Shown here: one piece after another, positions 47,369-55,829 of the stretch
How the letters are laid out: every line of letters begins with the position of its first letter
Position numbering within the stretch: the stretch's first letter is position 1
Assembly: GCF_013201725.1 (NCBI RefSeq)
Contig: NZ_CP053835.1
Coordinates: 2,728,001-2,792,000, forward strand
DNA from: Arcobacter defluvii
GTDB taxonomy: Bacteria; Campylobacterota; Campylobacteria; Campylobacterales; Arcobacteraceae
Length of the DNA: 64,000 nucleotides
Reading direction: 5' to 3'
Notes under the pieces: generated by a model
What the model was told of the DNA's origin: nothing
The model's database searches: none
Seen by the model: the letters and a program-made list of their open reading frames with translations, nothing else
Program-made: the position numbers and the translations under genes

Positions 47369-47914
47369 CCTTTTTATTATTGATTCTTAATTATAAGTTA
47401 TATTTTTATTTTTAATAATTTTATTAATTTTTAATAGATGAATTTAATTATTTTAGATTATTTTTATATATTTAATTAATTTTTTAGTTAGATTTATTTG
47501 TTAGACACTTTTTTTATATAGAGTCAAGCAATCTCTAAAACTGCCATTTTAGAGATTGATAAAAAAAGCTTTAACATACTTTTTAAATTAAATTTAATTG
47601 AGTAAAATAAAGATGTTGTGTTGTTTGGTTATGTAAATATAGATAGTCTTAATTTGAAATTGAACTAATATTATTTATATTTTGTTTAAAATGTATTATT
47701 CATTAAAGAATTATATATTGGAAATATGAATCACAAATATGCTTAAATAAAACTTAAATGTTAAGCTATATTTCAGTTGTTTTATTATATAATTGCATTT
47801 AATTAAATATATCCAACTATATTTAAAGTTCTTTTTACATAATAGACTTTACTTTTTAAATAAAAGTATTTAACAATAAGATTATATATACAAAAAACAC
47901 AGGAACTATAAAAG
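47369..47914. other. Long A/T-rich gap upstream of the replication gene, with a strong hairpin
   Basis: This 546-bp stretch is extremely A/T-rich and holds no good open frame. Its one clear structure is a perfect 12-bp stem at 47529-47558 (caatctctaaaa and its complement, loop ctgcca), about 165 bp upstream of the replication gene. It should hold the promoters of the divergent genes and is a candidate replication origin. Confidence 0.5.
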
Positions 47915-48421
47915 ATGAAAAGCATAAACATAAAAGATTGTATATCACAACAAAGAAAAGAATATTTGATAAAATTGAATTATCAAATTGAAATAAATAA
48001 AAAACTATTACCAGAATTAATTGATTTATCTTCAAATGAAGTTGAAAAATTAATTCATACTACTAATAATAAAGATTTTATTAACAGATTAATTCTAAGC
48101 AATGATCAAGAACATTTAGTAAAACTATTAAAAAATCAAAATCTTACTAAAACCATACTAATTAAATTATATAACATATTTGAATCACTAGATAAAAAAT
48201 ATATGTATCAATATTATTTTTTACTTAATAAAAATACTCCATTATCAATTTTAAAATTAATTTTTAATTCTAATATATCTATGGGAGTAGGAACTAATAA
48301 ATATTTAGAATATTTTATTTGTCATCCTAAAACTACAACTTCTTTTTTAAAACAAATTTATAAAAAATATCCAAAAGAATTTTTAAAAGATTTATTAACA
48401 TCAAAAAATATATATCTATAA
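47915..48421 (+). CDS. Unknown helical protein, only plus-strand gene in the element
   Basis: A 168-residue protein (MKSINIKDCISQQRKEYLIKL) with no membrane helix or catalytic motif. It is rich in Leu, Ile, Lys and Asn in short helices, with loose repeats such as FINRLILSNDQEHLVKLL and ILIKLYNIFESL, like an alpha-helical repeat fold. AGGAAC lies about 12 nt upstream. It sits between the replication gene and the integrase in opposite orientation, typical of a cargo, defence or regulatory gene. No function can be given. Confidence 0.6.
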   Translation: MKSINIKDCISQQRKEYLIKLNYQIEINKKLLPELIDLSSNEVEKLIHTTNNKDFINRLILSNDQEHLVKLLKNQNLTKTILIKLYNIFESLDKKYMYQYYFLLNKNTPLSILKLIFNSNISMGVGTNKYLEYFICHPKTTTSFLKQIYKKYPKEFLKDLLTSKNIYL

Positions 48422-48470
48422 TTAATGACATTGATTTCAATAAGCCTATAAAATAATTAATTATATTTCT

Positions 48471-48584
48471 TTAACAAAAAAAAATTTTATTCTTTAAAAC
48501 TACCAAAAATGGAATATCAACCTTTTTAGATTGTTCTTCCATTTTTCTTAGTGTTTTCTTATTTATCTTTGGTGGTTTTGACAT
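48471..48584 (-). CDS. Small basic protein after the integrase
   Basis: A 37-residue frame (MSKPPKINKKTLRKMEEQSKK...) starts 14 bp after the integrase stop on the same strand, with an AGG just upstream. It is basic at the N-terminus, with a hydrophobic end. It could be an excisionase-like helper or a chance frame. Confidence 0.4.
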   Translation of the reverse strand: MSKPPKINKKTLRKMEEQSKKVDIPFLVVLKNKIFFC

Positions 48585-48598
48585 ACCTAATAGCTCTT

Positions 48599-49893
48599 TT
48601 AGATAATAGAAATGCTATCTATAACCTCTTTTTTAACTTTTGTACTAAAACCTTTACCATAAATATTTAAAGTTAGTTTTTTATCATCATTTTTTGAATG
48701 TCCTACTATTTCTTGTATTAATTCCACTTTGTCTGGGTGTTGATTAATTAATTGACTAACAAAATTAGCTCTAAATGTATGTAATGATTTTGTACTATCT
48801 TTATCAATAACCATATATAATTGTTTTAACATTTCTTTATTAAAAGCATTATCAGTTTTAATTGATAATGGAAAATCTAACCCTAAAACCATATCTAAAA
48901 TGTCTTTGTGAATTGGTATTTTTCTAACACCAGTTTCAGTTTTTGATTCTTTTAAATCAAAACAATAGATTTCATCATCTTGGATAATATCTTCTTTTTT
49001 AATACTCCATAGTTCACTAATTCTCATTCCAGTATGTGCAAGAATTTTTAGTATATTCTTATGATATGAACTATAATCATAGTTAAAAATATTTTCTAAA
49101 TCTTTTTTAGTAAAGTTTTCTTTTTTCTTAGTTTCTTCTTTGATAGATACCATTTTAGAACAATTTTCACTTATTAATTTTTTAGATAGTGCGAAATCTA
49201 GGAACTTACTAACATAAATCATATTGTTATTAATAGTTTTTGGGTTTAAACCTTTGTTTTTTAAATGTGTTCTAAAATCTTGAAAATCATCATTGCTTAA
49301 ATTATTAATATTAGTATCTTTAAAATAGTTTTTAAGCTTATCAAAAGTGGTAGCATAGGCTTTATAACTTGCTTGACTAACACTTCTATTAGTTTGTTCT
49401 TTTAATGTCTTTAAAGAGTCTATAAATTGTAATTCTAATAGTGCAAATGTTATATGTTCTTTTTTATCTCTACTATTTGTTAGAGCTTCATCAACTTTTG
49501 TATATTGTTTCTCTAGTGCTATAATTTCTTGATGTGTAGCAGTTGTAATAGCTAATTGTTCTCTTAATTCTTCAATAGTGTCATATTCAAAGATATAACT
49601 ATAATCACCTAGTGTTAGTGTGTACAAAAAATCTTCCTTACTCATAATATCAAATAATTTTTTTCTTTGTAAACAAGTTTTTAAATTATTTGTGTGAAGT
49701 GATATTCTATACAATTTATTATTAATTTTTCTTCTGTAATAAAAAGTTTCATTTACTTTGTAAATTCTTTTAGTATCATAAGTTTTATCAAAAGTATCAT
49801 AGAGCAATTTTTTTTGTTTGCCAAAAGACTTTGAAGCTTGATTTTTAGGGGATTGTTTGTCATTTGTAGGTAAATGGCAGAGAGCAAGGGATT
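48599..49893 (-). CDS. int: Int(C): tyrosine integrase body, no start of its own
   Basis: About 430 residues from the att core onward. An N-terminal arm-binding-like domain (FYYRRKINNKLYRISLHTNNLKTC), a core-binding SAM-like domain (TFDKLKNYFKDTNINNLSNDDFQDF), and a catalytic domain with TGMRISELW (Arg I), LHTFRANFVSQL (HxxR), VGHSKND and the nucleophile in LTLNIYGKG. There is no ATG between the core and the arm-binding domain. The frame is open upstream through tRNA-Ser and tRNA-Leu, but that is tRNA sequence. The true start is the fragment at 42497. Confidence 0.85.
49771..49800 (+). repeat. Right pair of putative integrase arm sites
   Basis: agtatcata occurs at 49771-49779 and 49792-49800, 21 bp apart and 71 bp inside the right core. 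Same sequence, same orientation on the plus strand and same spacing as the left pair. They lie in the integrase coding sequence, where they encode the repeated Tyr-Asp-Thr seven codons apart. Confidence 0.7.
49872..49893 (+). repeat. attR core within tRNA-Ser
   Basis: The second copy of the 22-bp repeat. It covers the last 19 nt of tRNA-Ser, including half of the T arm and CCA, plus 3 nt beyond. The tRNA remains intact. Confidence 0.9.
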
Positions 49894-49963
49894 CGAACCC
49901 TCGGAGGCGTGAACCTCGCCGGTTTTCAAAACCGGTACAATCGACCAACTCTGTCAACTCTCT
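49875..49963 (-). tRNA. tRNA-Ser (UGA)
   Basis: An 89-nt class II tRNA. Acceptor agagagt pairs gctctct with one G-U pair, discriminator G, encoded CCA at 49877-49875. The anticodon loop tttgaaa between ccggt and accgg gives UGA. The long variable arm fits serine. It is the integration target of the element and is kept whole by the repeat. Confidence 0.95.
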
Positions 49964-49975
49964 ACTCATTAATAA

Positions 49976-50062
49976 TGGTGCGAATGATCGGAATCGAACC
50001 GATACTCCCAAACGGGAATTGGATTTTAAGTCCAACGCGTCTACCTGTTCCGCCACACTCGC
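49976..50062 (-). tRNA. tRNA-Leu (UAA)
   Basis: An 87-nt class II tRNA with acceptor gcgagtg, encoded CCA at 49978-49976, anticodon loop cttaaaa giving UAA, and a long variable arm. It lies 12 bp upstream of tRNA-Ser and shares its promoter. Confidence 0.95.
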
Positions 50063-50109
50063 TTTTTATAGGTAAGACAATTTAAGTCTTTTACTCAAAT
50101 TGGACTGGA

Positions 50110-50138
50110 ATTATAATAGGTTTTTTATTTATTGTCAA
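50110..50138 (-). promoter_or_regulatory. Consensus promoter of the tRNA cluster
   Basis: On the minus strand TTGACA and TATAAT are both perfect and 17 bp apart, 47 bp before the 5' end of tRNA-Leu. It should be one of the strongest promoters in the window and drives tRNA-Leu, tRNA-Ser and read-through toward the integrase. Confidence 0.85.
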
Positions 50139-50254
50139 GAGTTTTTTGAATAAATTTCTAAATTTCTAAAAAATACCTCATTTTAATGGAAATTGAACAG
50201 CAATAAATGTATAATTTATTCATATAATTTACGTATATTTAAAAGGATAATACA

Positions 50255-51943
50255 TTGAGAAGTGATGAAGTAAAAAAAGGGTTCGATAGAACACCTCATA
50301 GATCATTGTTAAGAGCAACAGGACTTAAAGATGAAGATTTTGATAAACCATTTATTGGTGTTGCAAACTCTTTTATTGAATTAATTCCAGGACATTTTTT
50401 CCTAGATAAAGTATCTGCTATCATAAAAGAAGAGATTCGTGCAAATGGGTGTGTACCATTTGAATTTAATACTATTGGTGTTGATGATGGAATTGCAATG
50501 GGACATGATGGTATGTTATTTTCTCTTCCTTCAAGAGAATTAATTGCAAATTCTATTGAAACAGTAATGAATGCACATAAACTTGATGCAATGATTGCTA
50601 TTCCAAACTGTGATAAAATCGTACCAGGTATGATTATGGGAGCTTTAAGAGTTAATGTTCCAACTATTTTTGTATCAGGTGGACCAATGGAAAAAGGTTA
50701 CACAAAAGATGGAACTCCAATTGACTTAGCGACTGCATTTGAAGCTGTTGGAAAACATGAAGCTGGACAAATGAGTGATGAAGAGTTAAAAGATATTGAG
50801 TGTAATGCATGTCCAAGTGGTGGTTCATGTTCAGGGATGTTTACAGCTAACTCTATGAATACACTTATGGAAGCTATGGGTATTGCACTTCCTGGAAATG
50901 GAACTATCTTAGCTTTAACGCCCCAAAGAGAAGAGTTATATAGAAAAGCAGCTAGAAGGATTTGTGAAATTGCACTTGATGCGTCATCAAGAGAAAAATA
51001 TAAATTAAAAAATATTTTAAATGAAAATGCAGTTAAAAATGCTTTTGCTGTTGATATGGCAATGGGTGGAAGTTCAAATACAGTTCTTCATATGTTAGCT
51101 ATTGCAAAAGAAGCAAATGTTGATTTTAATTTAGAAGATATAAATAGTATTTCAAAAAAAGTTTCTCATATTGCAAAAATTTCTCCATCATTAAGTACAG
51201 TTCATATGGAAGATATAAACAAAGCCGGTGGCGTAAATGCAGTTATGAAAGAGATGACAAAAAGAGGTGATGATATTTTATTAGATAACCTTACAATCTC
51301 TGGTGAAACTATATTAGAAAAAATCAAAGATGCTTATATCAAAGATACAAATATCATTCACACTATTGATAATCCATATTCACAAGTTGGTGGATTAGCA
51401 ATTCTTTATGGTAACTTAGCAGAACAAGGTGCTGTTATTAAAACTGCTGGAATTACTGGTTCAAGAGTTTTCACAGGGAAAGCTGTTTGTTTTGATGGAC
51501 AACCTGAGGCTATTAAAGGAATTGTTTCTGGAAAAGTAAAAGCTGGTGATGTTGTTGTTATCAGATACGAAGGTCCAAAAGGAGGACCTGGAATGCAAGA
51601 AATGCTTGCTCCTACTTCTTTAATCATGGGAATGGGACTTGGAGATAAAGTTGCGTTAATTACTGATGGAAGATTCTCAGGTGCAACAAGAGGTGCTTCA
51701 ATTGGGCATGTATCTCCAGAAGCTGCTGAAGGTGGAATGATTGGATTATTAAAAGATGGTGATGAAATTCACATTGATGTTGACCAATATATTTTAAGTG
51801 TAAATCTTACATTTGAAGAGATTGCTCAAAGAAGAGATGAATTTGTACCTCTAAAAAAACCTCTTAACTCTTCTTGGTTAGGACAATATAGAGCACTTGT
51901 AACAAACGCAAGTTGCGGAGCAGTTCTAAAAACTGATTTATAA
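50255..51943 (+). CDS. ilvD: Dihydroxy-acid dehydratase
   Basis: A 562-residue iron-sulfur enzyme with a TTG start and AAAGGAT upstream. [13 protein letters not shown] (first cluster Cys), [20 protein letters not shown] (further Cys ligands near residues 190-200) and the C-terminal [22 protein letters not shown] block are all present. It makes the 2-oxo acids for valine, isoleucine and pantothenate. It is followed by its own terminator. Confidence 0.97.
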   Translation: MRSDEVKKGFDRTPHRSLLRATGLKDEDFDKPFIGVANSFIELIPGHFFLDKVSAIIKEEIRANGCVPFEFNTIGVDDGIAMGHDGMLFSLPSRELIANSIETVMNAHKLDAMIAIPNCDKIVPGMIMGALRVNVPTIFVSGGPMEKGYTKDGTPIDLATAFEAVGKHEAGQMSDEELKDIECNACPSGGSCSGMFTANSMNTLMEAMGIALPGNGTILALTPQREELYRKAARRICEIALDASSREKYKLKNILNENAVKNAFAVDMAMGGSSNTVLHMLAIAKEANVDFNLEDINSISKKVSHIAKISPSLSTVHMEDINKAGGVNAVMKEMTKRGDDILLDNLTISGETILEKIKDAYIKDTNIIHTIDNPYSQVGGLAILYGNLAEQGAVIKTAGITGSRVFTGKAVCFDGQPEAIKGIVSGKVKAGDVVVIRYEGPKGGPGMQEMLAPTSLIMGMGLGDKVALITDGRFSGATRGASIGHVSPEAAEGGMIGLLKDGDEIHIDVDQYILSVNLTFEEIAQRRDEFVPLKKPLNSSWLGQYRALVTNASCGAVLKTDL

Positions 51944-51947
51944 TAAG

Positions 51948-51963
51948 TAGGGCTTTTGCCCTA
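51948..51963 (+). terminator. Terminator of ilvD
   Basis: tagggc pairs with gcccta around loop tttt, then tttt follows directly. It lies 5 bp after the ilvD stop. Confidence 0.8.
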
Positions 51964-52060
51964 TTTTAAAATATTAACCCTCTATTAACCATTGATTGGA
52001 AAATAGTTTACTCTTATACTTTAGAATGTTAGAATAATAAATCGAAAAAAGGATATAAAA

Positions 52061-53482
52061 GTGAAGAAAAAACTTTTAATTATTTCTACAATAATTGCAA
52101 CTCAATTATTTGCTAAAACTATAGATTTTGAGATGATGGATAAAAATCCAGTAAGAGTTACTCCTAATTCTACAACTGAGATTATGTCATTTAACAGCAG
52201 TATTAAAAATTCTTTAAATTCAATTGTTAATATTTCTGCTAAAAGACATGTGGATTCGACTTTAGATACTTTGCCTCTTCAAATGTTTAATGATCCATTC
52301 TTTAAAAGATTTTTTGGAGATCAATTTGGAAATCAACTAAAACAAAATAGAGTCCAAAGATCTTTAGGTTCAGGTGTAATTGTTTCGAAAGATGGTTATA
52401 TAGTTACAAATAATCATGTTATTGAAAATGCTGAAGAAATAACAGTAACTATTGGTGATGATACAACAGAGTATAATGCAAAACTTATTGGTAAAGATGC
52501 AGATAGTGATATTGCTGTTATAAAAATTGAATCAAATGTTGCATTAAATCCTATAAAATTAGGAGATTCAAATAGTTTATTAGTAGGTGATGTAATTTTT
52601 GCTATTGGTAATCCATTTGGTATAGGAAGTACAGTTACTCAAGGTATCATTTCTGCACTTAATAAAAATAAAGTTGGAATAAATAGATATGAAAACTATA
52701 TTCAAACGGATGCTTCTATAAATCCTGGAAATTCAGGTGGTGCATTAGTTGATAGTAGAGGGGCATTAATAGGTATTAACACAGCAATTATCTCTAAAAG
52801 TGGTGGAAACAATGGTATTGGATTTGCAATTCCAGTTGCAATGATAAAAGATGTTGTTGAAAAACTTGTAGCTGATGGAAAAATCACTAGAGGTTATTTA
52901 GGTGTTGCTATTGCTGATTTAGACAATGAATTATCAAAAGTTTATAAAAGAAAAGAAGGTGCATTAGTTTTAGATATATCTGCCGAAACACCTGCTGCTA
53001 AATATGGTCTAAAAAGAGGAGATTTAATTTATGCAATAAATGGAAAAACTATCAAAGATAGAAGTTCTTTACAAAATACAATTGCATCATTTAAACCTGA
53101 TGAAAAAATTAAATTAGACATAGAAAGAGATGGAAAAGATATGTCATTAAACATTGTTTTAGGAGATAGAACAAGTTTAGTACAAATTCAATCAGACAAC
53201 AATACTTTCCTAGGTGGTTTAAAACTTAGTCAAATTGATGCAGAAACACAAAAACAATTTAGATTATCTTCTGATATAACAGGAATTTTAATTTCTGATG
53301 TAGAACCAAAATCTAAAGCTGAAAAAGCTGGTTTCCAAGCTGGTGATGTTATTATTCAAATAGAAGATGTCGAAATTAAAAACTTTACAAATGTTGAAAC
53401 AGCATTAAAAAGATATAATAATAAATATAAAAGAGTTTATGTAAATAGATATGGACAAACTATAATGTTTGTAATTCAATAA
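52061..53482 (+). CDS. htrA: Periplasmic serine protease HtrA/DegP
   Basis: A 473-residue protein with a GTG start and signal peptide (KLLIISTIIATQLFA). Trypsin-like domain with the triad His in IVTNNHVIENA, Asp in DSDIAVIKI and Ser in NPGNSGGALV, then two PDZ domains (about 270-360 and 380-470). It degrades or refolds misfolded envelope proteins. It is followed after 11 bp by a two-component pair in the same order seen for CprRS beside htrA in Campylobacter. Confidence 0.95.
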   Translation: MKKKLLIISTIIATQLFAKTIDFEMMDKNPVRVTPNSTTEIMSFNSSIKNSLNSIVNISAKRHVDSTLDTLPLQMFNDPFFKRFFGDQFGNQLKQNRVQRSLGSGVIVSKDGYIVTNNHVIENAEEITVTIGDDTTEYNAKLIGKDADSDIAVIKIESNVALNPIKLGDSNSLLVGDVIFAIGNPFGIGSTVTQGIISALNKNKVGINRYENYIQTDASINPGNSGGALVDSRGALIGINTAIISKSGGNNGIGFAIPVAMIKDVVEKLVADGKITRGYLGVAIADLDNELSKVYKRKEGALVLDISAETPAAKYGLKRGDLIYAINGKTIKDRSSLQNTIASFKPDEKIKLDIERDGKDMSLNIVLGDRTSLVQIQSDNNTFLGGLKLSQIDAETQKQFRLSSDITGILISDVEPKSKAEKAGFQAGDVIIQIEDVEIKNFTNVETALKRYNNKYKRVYVNRYGQTIMFVIQ

Positions 53483-53493
53483 AAGGATAGACC

Positions 53494-54171
53494 ATAATAA
53501 AAGTACTTATGATAGAAGATGATTTAGAGTTAGCCCAAATCATCACAGATTATTTAAAATCATTCGACATAGAAGTTATAAATACTGATAGTCCATATAA
53601 TGGACTATCAATGCTTAATGTGCATAAAGATTATCAACTTATTATTCTTGATTTAACCCTTCCTGAAATTGATGGATTAGAATTAATCCCAAAAATTAGA
53701 GAAAAATCAAATATACCAATTATCATTAGTTCAGCTCGTGATGATATTTTAGATAAAGTTATGGGTTTAGAAAGAGGTGCTGATGATTATCTTCCAAAAC
53801 CATATAATCCAAGAGAATTGCAAGCTAGAATAAAAACTATTTTAAAAAGAGTAGAATCAAAAGATGAACCTAAAAAAACTGAACAAAACTCTTTATTTGA
53901 AGTAAAAGATAGTGATATGCAAATACTTTTTAAAGGTGTTGCCTTAACTCTTACATTAGCTGAATATGATATTTTAAAACTATTAATTCAAAGAAATCAT
54001 GGAGTTGTTGCAAGAGAAGATTTTATCTATGCAAGTGATAATATAGAAGATGATTCATCGCTTAAAAATATAGATGTAATTATTTCAAGAATTAGAACAA
54101 AACTATCAAAAATTGATGATAGTCAAACTTATATTAAATCAGTAAGAGGTATTGGATATCAGTTAATATGA
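53494..54171 (+). CDS. OmpR-family response regulator (CprR-like), apparent ATA start
   Basis: The first ATG (53509) would begin MIEDDLEL and cut the first beta strand of the receiver domain. Five codons earlier, at 53494, ATA ATA AAA GTA CTT gives IIKVLMIEDD, the usual start of such proteins, with AAAGGA at 6-nt spacing. From there it has 225 residues: REC with phospho-Asp in LIILDLTLPEIDG, K in LPKPYNP, and a C-terminal winged helix (about 130-225). It overlaps the kinase by 4 nt. If the ATG is used, it is 220 residues. Confidence 0.85.
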   Translation: MIKVLMIEDDLELAQIITDYLKSFDIEVINTDSPYNGLSMLNVHKDYQLIILDLTLPEIDGLELIPKIREKSNIPIIISSARDDILDKVMGLERGADDYLPKPYNPRELQARIKTILKRVESKDEPKKTEQNSLFEVKDSDMQILFKGVALTLTLAEYDILKLLIQRNHGVVAREDFIYASDNIEDDSSLKNIDVIISRIRTKLSKIDDSQTYIKSVRGIGYQLI

Positions 54172-55391
54172 TAAAAAATATCTCTATTTCTACTTTTGTA
54201 AATATCATATTTACATTGGCTTTTATCTCTATTTTTATAACTTTTGCAATGTTTATTAATTACGATAAACAAAAACATGAACTATCACTTCAAAATAGAT
54301 ACGAACTAATTGCAGAAAATTTTTTAAGTTCATTCCAAAATCAACCAACTGTTGAATCACTTATAGCTTTATATAAAAAGTTCCAAGTTATGCCTATTGA
54401 AGATAGAGACAAAAAATTAGAAATTATTAAAAATGCTCAAGAGTTAACAATCACTCAAAACTATTTAGGAACTTATAGAGTTTATAAATATAATGACATA
54501 TACTATATTTATGTTCAACAATATGGTTACAATCTAATGTTAAAAGACTCTGCAAACCACAACTATAGTATGGCTTTTATAATCGTTGGATTTGCTATAT
54601 CTTTATTTACCTTTTTATTTTTATATGAAATTTTAAAAAGAAAATTAAGACCTTTAAATACATTAAATAAACAAATTATTGAATTTTCGAATGGAAATAA
54701 AGACATAAAACTAAACTATACAAGCAATGATGAAATTGGAACGATTGCTAGAAATTTCAATGAAGCTATAAACATTATAAACAATCAATCTAAATCAAAA
54801 GATTTATTTATGCGAAATATGATGCATGAATTAAAAACTCCTATCACAAAAGCTATGTTCATCGCTGAAACACTTGAAGATGATAAAACAAGAGAAAATC
54901 TTCAACGTGCATTTAAAAGAATGGATGATATTATCAAAGAGTTAGCAACTGTTGAAAAACTGACTTCTAAAAATACAATGATTTATAAAGAGGAAACTAA
55001 CTTTTTTAATATTTACTCTAAAACTTTAGAATTAATGATGATAAATCCAGAAAATATTGCAGCTAAAATAAGAGACTTCAAATTTGATGTTGATATTTAT
55101 ATGATGTCAATTGCTTTAAAAAACTTAATTGATAATGCGATAAAATTTTCAACAAATAAAAAAGCAATAATCAATGCAAATAAAAAACATATCGAAATAA
55201 TCTCTTTAGGTGAACCACTTAAAAATGAATTATCCTACTATACAGAAGCATTTTCACAAGAAGAAAAAAGAAGTGATGGTTTTGGATTAGGGCTTTATAT
55301 TGTAAAAACAATAGTAAGTTTACATGGATTTAAACTTGAATATAAATACGAAGATGGGAAAAACTACTTTATCATAAATATGGAAAAGTAG
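54168..55391 (+). CDS. Sensor histidine kinase (CprS-like)
   Basis: A 407-residue kinase with two membrane helices (about 9-30 and 137-157), a HAMP linker (LNTLNKQIIEFSNGNKDIKLNY), H-box RNMMHELKTPITKAMF near residue 222, N-box NLIDNAIKFS and GFGLGLYIVK. It overlaps the regulator gene by 4 nt (ATGA). The htrA-RR-HK order suggests control of envelope stress, as described for CprRS in Campylobacter jejuni; orthology is inferred from context. Confidence 0.9.
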   Translation: MIKNISISTFVNIIFTLAFISIFITFAMFINYDKQKHELSLQNRYELIAENFLSSFQNQPTVESLIALYKKFQVMPIEDRDKKLEIIKNAQELTITQNYLGTYRVYKYNDIYYIYVQQYGYNLMLKDSANHNYSMAFIIVGFAISLFTFLFLYEILKRKLRPLNTLNKQIIEFSNGNKDIKLNYTSNDEIGTIARNFNEAINIINNQSKSKDLFMRNMMHELKTPITKAMFIAETLEDDKTRENLQRAFKRMDDIIKELATVEKLTSKNTMIYKEETNFFNIYSKTLELMMINPENIAAKIRDFKFDVDIYMMSIALKNLIDNAIKFSTNKKAIINANKKHIEIISLGEPLKNELSYYTEAFSQEEKRSDGFGLGLYIVKTIVSLHGFKLEYKYEDGKNYFIINMEK

Positions 55392-55403
55392 TTTTCTAAG
55401 TTT

Positions 55404-55829
55404 CTAATTTCTCACATCTTTCATAACTTCAAACCAATTTCTATTAAAATGTTTTTTAATATATTTAGCTCTATGTGGCACTATACAACCTGAACAATTT
55501 TGATGAATATAATCCTCACCAATATATTGTGCTCCATCACGAGACTTGATATTACAAACTGAAAATAGAGTTTTTCCATCTTCTGTTTTTTCAAATCCAT
55601 CCATTTTAAATCTAAAATTTGGACAGGCACATAAATAGCAATTTAAATCTTCCATATCATGACATTTTTTATTATCTTTATAAAGTGGACAAAAATCTGG
55701 TTCATTTTTTACCATATTTTCAAATCTAAAATACTCTATTACCTCATCAACTGATTTATCAGTTAATTTTTTCATTACATTTGCATGAAGATTACCCTGT
55801 TGGATAAACCACTCTTCATAAGTCATCAT
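55404..55829 (-). CDS. Cobalamin-cluster cysteine-rich small protein
   Basis: A 141-residue protein with about nine cysteines in the pattern FCPLYKDNKKCHDMEDLNCYLCACPNF (about residues 47-73), CNIKSRD and NCSGCIVPHRAKYIKKHF (about 114-131). This matches the cysteine-rich small domain (PF04071) found near cobalamin genes, here directly after cbiB with a 4-nt overlap. It may bind iron-sulfur or zinc. The exact role is unknown. Confidence 0.75.
   Translation of the reverse strand: MMTYEEWFIQQGNLHANVMKKLTDKSVDEVIEYFRFENMVKNEPDFCPLYKDNKKCHDMEDLNCYLCACPNFRFKMDGFEKTEDGKTLFSVCNIKSRDGAQYIGEDYIHQNCSGCIVPHRAKYIKKHFNRNWFEVMKDVRN

Larger units (their letters stand above)
42406..49893 (-). mobile_element. 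Integrated mobilizable element in tRNA-Ser(UGA), 7.47 kb
   Basis: Bounded by a 22-bp direct repeat of the tRNA-Ser 3' end. One unit (repeat to repeat) is 7466 bp. It carries, on the minus strand, a tyrosine integrase next to the tRNA, a GPA-type HUH replication initiator, a ribbon-helix-helix protein, two small genes, a Pre/Mob-like relaxase and a TauE/SafE permease, plus one plus-strand gene. No capsid, portal or conjugation-pore gene is seen, so it looks like a replicating, mobilizable island that needs a helper for transfer. All main genes point one way, and in the circle they lead into the integrase. Confidence 0.88.

Noticed and set aside
42406-49893. Complete prophage
   Set aside because: A phage-type initiator and integrase are present, but no capsid, terminase, portal or lysis gene is seen.
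49894-50056. N-terminal extension of the integrase to 485 residues starting MAEQVDALDL
   Set aside because: Those codons are the minus strand of tRNA-Leu and tRNA-Ser. The phrase is the usual mistranslation of tRNA genes, not integrase sequence.
49857-50075. Plus-strand 72-residue frame (MSFVGKWQRARDSNPRR...)
   Set aside because: It is the reverse reading of two tRNA genes, a well-known false gene.
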